DNA of 8,430 nucleotides from Christiangramia sp. (GTDB lineage Bacteria > Bacteroidota > Bacteroidia > Flavobacteriales > Flavobacteriaceae): the NCBI GenBank assembly GCA_024635735.1, contig JAGXII010000149.1, positions 1 through 8,430 of the forward strand. Reading direction: 5' to 3'. Positions within the stretch are counted from its first letter, which is position 1. Each line of letters starts with the position of its first letter. Both the position numbers and the translations under genes were made by a program. Shown piece after piece: positions 7,239 to 8,430 of the stretch. The notes below the pieces were generated by a model. It saw only the letters and a list, made by a program, of their open reading frames with translations, made no database searches and was not told the origin of the DNA.

Positions 7239-7675
7239 GGAAAAAGCATTTTCTGAATATCCTTATAATTAAATCCGGGAAATAAAAGTATTGAAATACC
7301 AGCTGCGGTTACCTTATCTTTAATTTCGAAGAGGTACCAGAGTTCAAAATACCTGATGACTTTATCAGTAATAAAGAATACAGCCTCTACCAGCTTCCCT
7401 CCTAACAAAAGCAGAATTCCTAAAATTCCGAAAAACTTAAGAATAAGAAGGGTAGGTTTAATGGGGTCTATAATTAAAACTGCTGAAATCAGTCCGAATA
7501 CAAAGGCGTTAAAGACTGACATCTGTAAACCAAAAATAGCGAGAAAAGTAACTCCTGCAGTGGTAAGAAATGAAGTGCTTTCCCTTAAGCTAATTGGTTC
7601 GTCCTGATGCGCATTCTCTTTTGTTTCACTATTTCCCTTTGGAGAGACATCCTGTTCTTCCTTTTGAAAATTAAC
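7220..7675 (-). pseudogene. Unrecognised membrane protein, apparent 5' loss (3' part only)
   Basis: The frame is stop-free from 7750 down to the stop at 7220-7222. The believable protein begins near 7675 with a polar, Glu/Lys/Gln-rich segment (NFQKEEQDVSPKGNSETKEN...), then ISLREST and three or four hydrophobic stretches: about LTTAGVTFLAIFGLQ, NAFVFGLISAVLII, LLILKFFGILGILLLLGG and a weaker one near the C-terminus (TAAGISILLF). It ends KMLFPQASIL. No ATG, GTG or TTG lies in frame between 7675 and ATG 7522, although the polar segment and the first helix look coding. A 100-residue protein from ATG 7522 is possible, but it would begin inside a hydrophobic region. I recognise no family. The 3' end overlaps the kinase stop by 19 bp, tail to tail. 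The reading is that the true start was lost at the junction with the CSLREA gene. Confidence 0.5.
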
Positions 7676-8197
7676 AGGCCACCCGAATCTAATGTATAAA
7701 TTCCAACAGAAAAAGTAGAAGCTATACCTCCAATTGTAAGACCGGAAATTTCACTGCCTGAAGTGTTTTTAGATAACTCTAATACTATTACCGGTAATTT
7801 ATTACCGTCCGAATCAAATGGATCTGTCAAAAGGCTTCCGTCTAAAATTATCCTGGAAGATTGAAAGCTATAACCTGGTTGAGTTTTAGCATCCAGAATA
7901 ACCGTTTCGGTAACCTTCGGTAATTCATCATTCAATACTATAGAATGTGTTTGATTACCCGCAATGTTAAAATGGATCTGATCGGTTTCTGAAGTTTTAT
8001 TGGCGTTCTGAATCGCTGCCCTTAATAAACAATTTCCATTTGCATCTGCACATATATTATCGGATAAGTCTATATCCGGTAAATCTGAAGTAGTATTAAC
8101 ATTATATGACTGTGCCTGTAATTGAATTAAAGGAAATGCGAAGAGAAAAAAAATGTAAATATAAATCGATAAAAAATGACAGGTAGAACTTTTCCAT
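7585..8197 (-). pseudogene. Broken secreted CSLREA / beta-helix-type protein gene
   Basis: Read from ATG 8197, the frame (MEKFYLSFFIDLYLHFF...) stops after 31 codons. Removing one base from the A6 run at 8171-8176 gives a convincing signal peptide, MEKFYLSFLSIYIYIFFLFA..., ending LQAQS, that leads without a stop into the rest. The body holds a CSLREA-type motif (CADANGNCLLRAAIQNAN, plus-strand 7999-8052), then IHFNIAG, ELPKVTETVILDAKTQPGY and ISGLTIGG. In this family such segments precede a right-handed beta-helix and the protein is exported to the cell surface. Coding character in this frame ends near 7685 (IYTLDSGG); the following Arg/Lys-rich tail to the stop at 7585 is probably out-of-frame reading of the next fragment. 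Family members are usually much longer, so most of the beta-helix is missing. The frame has no ATG, GTG or TTG before the signal peptide. It is either a pseudogene or contains two sequence errors; the family call is more secure than the cause. Confidence 0.7.
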
Positions 8198-8339
8198 TTC
8201 TAAAAATTTTGGTTGGTTATTAAATATCAATAGATAGAAATAATCCGGGATGGTAGGGAAAACCGAAAAAGCGGGTAAATTTTATTGTAGCATAATTTAA
8301 GCAGGTTAGCGTAATATAAATTATTTTATAAAACCATAA

Positions 8340-8365
8340 AAGGGGAAAAACACCCTAATTCCCTT
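8340..8365 (-). terminator. Weak candidate terminator after the right-edge gene
   Basis: On the minus strand AAGGGAA (8365-8359) can pair with TTCCCCTT (8347-8340) with one bulged C across an 11-base loop, followed by a T-rich stretch. It starts 2 bases after the stop codon at 8368, which suits a terminator. The stem is short. Confidence 0.3.
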
Positions 8366-8367
8366 AT

Positions 8368-8430
8368 TTACAGTTTTTTACTTTCATCCAACACTCTTCT
8401 CTTCAATTTTTGTTTAACTTTCTTTAGGAC
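8368..8430 (-). CDS. Possible C-terminal 20 codons of an unidentified protein, 5' end outside window
   Basis: One minus-strand frame is open from the right edge to TAA at 8370-8368 and reads VLKKVKQKLKRRVLDESKKL. The basic, amphipathic pattern looks like a real protein tail, and the other two minus frames hit stops within a few codons. It is too short to assign, and an open run of 20 codons can occur by chance. The hairpin just downstream gives mild support. Confidence 0.35.
   Translation of the reverse strand, partial: VLKKVKQKLKRRVLDESKKL

Noticed and set aside
1..8430. CRISPR array, tRNA, rRNA, insertion sequence or prophage
   Set aside because: No regularly spaced repeats, transposase or integrase-like ORFs, terminal inverted repeats or tRNA-like cloverleaf were seen.
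1..8430. A new multi-gene defence, secretion or biosynthetic system
   Set aside because: The intact genes belong to known families (amine oxidase, TesA, YbbA-YbbP, histidine kinase), and the unrecognised segment looks decayed rather than organised.

Overview
The window is about 8.4 kb of AT-rich DNA. It most likely comes from a marine-type member of the Flavobacteriia (Bacteroidota). This is inferred from codon use, weak or absent Shine-Dalgarno sequences, short hydrophobic signal peptides ending in a QAQS-type site, a lipoprotein with a charged tail after its Cys, and a CSLREA-type secreted protein. No sequence search was possible, so the taxonomy is inference.

Layout, left to right. (1) Positions 1-821, minus strand: the N-terminal part of a flavin amine oxidase that runs off the left edge, with a Tat-like leader and a clear FAD-binding motif. 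(2) Positions 1043-1732, minus strand: a TesA-like SGNH/GDSL esterase made as a lipoprotein. (3) Divergent from it, positions 1804-5030: a translationally coupled ABC transporter pair, a YbbA-like ATPase followed by a YbbP-like 10-helix permease. The divergent tesA / ybbA-ybbP arrangement is the same as in E. coli, which supports a joint role in handling membrane-derived lipids or other hydrophobic molecules. A perfect 10-bp inverted repeat lies in the 71-bp gap between the two arms. (4) Positions 5283-7238: an orphan membrane histidine kinase with eight predicted helices, a PAS domain and intact kinase boxes. Its sensor region carries the same helix motif three times. (5) Positions 7220-8197, minus strand: a decayed stretch. 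The 5' part of a secreted CSLREA/beta-helix protein gene has a frameshift in its signal peptide and runs out of frame into the 3' part of an unrecognised membrane protein gene that has no usable start at its apparent N-terminus. (6) Positions 8368-8430, minus strand: probably the last 20 codons of another gene.

The most notable observations are these. The ATPase has Tyr instead of the Walker B Asp, one base change from the consensus, with all other ATPase motifs intact. The divergent operator-like palindrome is perfect. The kinase sensor shows a threefold repeat. The 7.2-8.2 kb segment looks like a deletion fusion of two genes. I found no clear undescribed multi-gene system.
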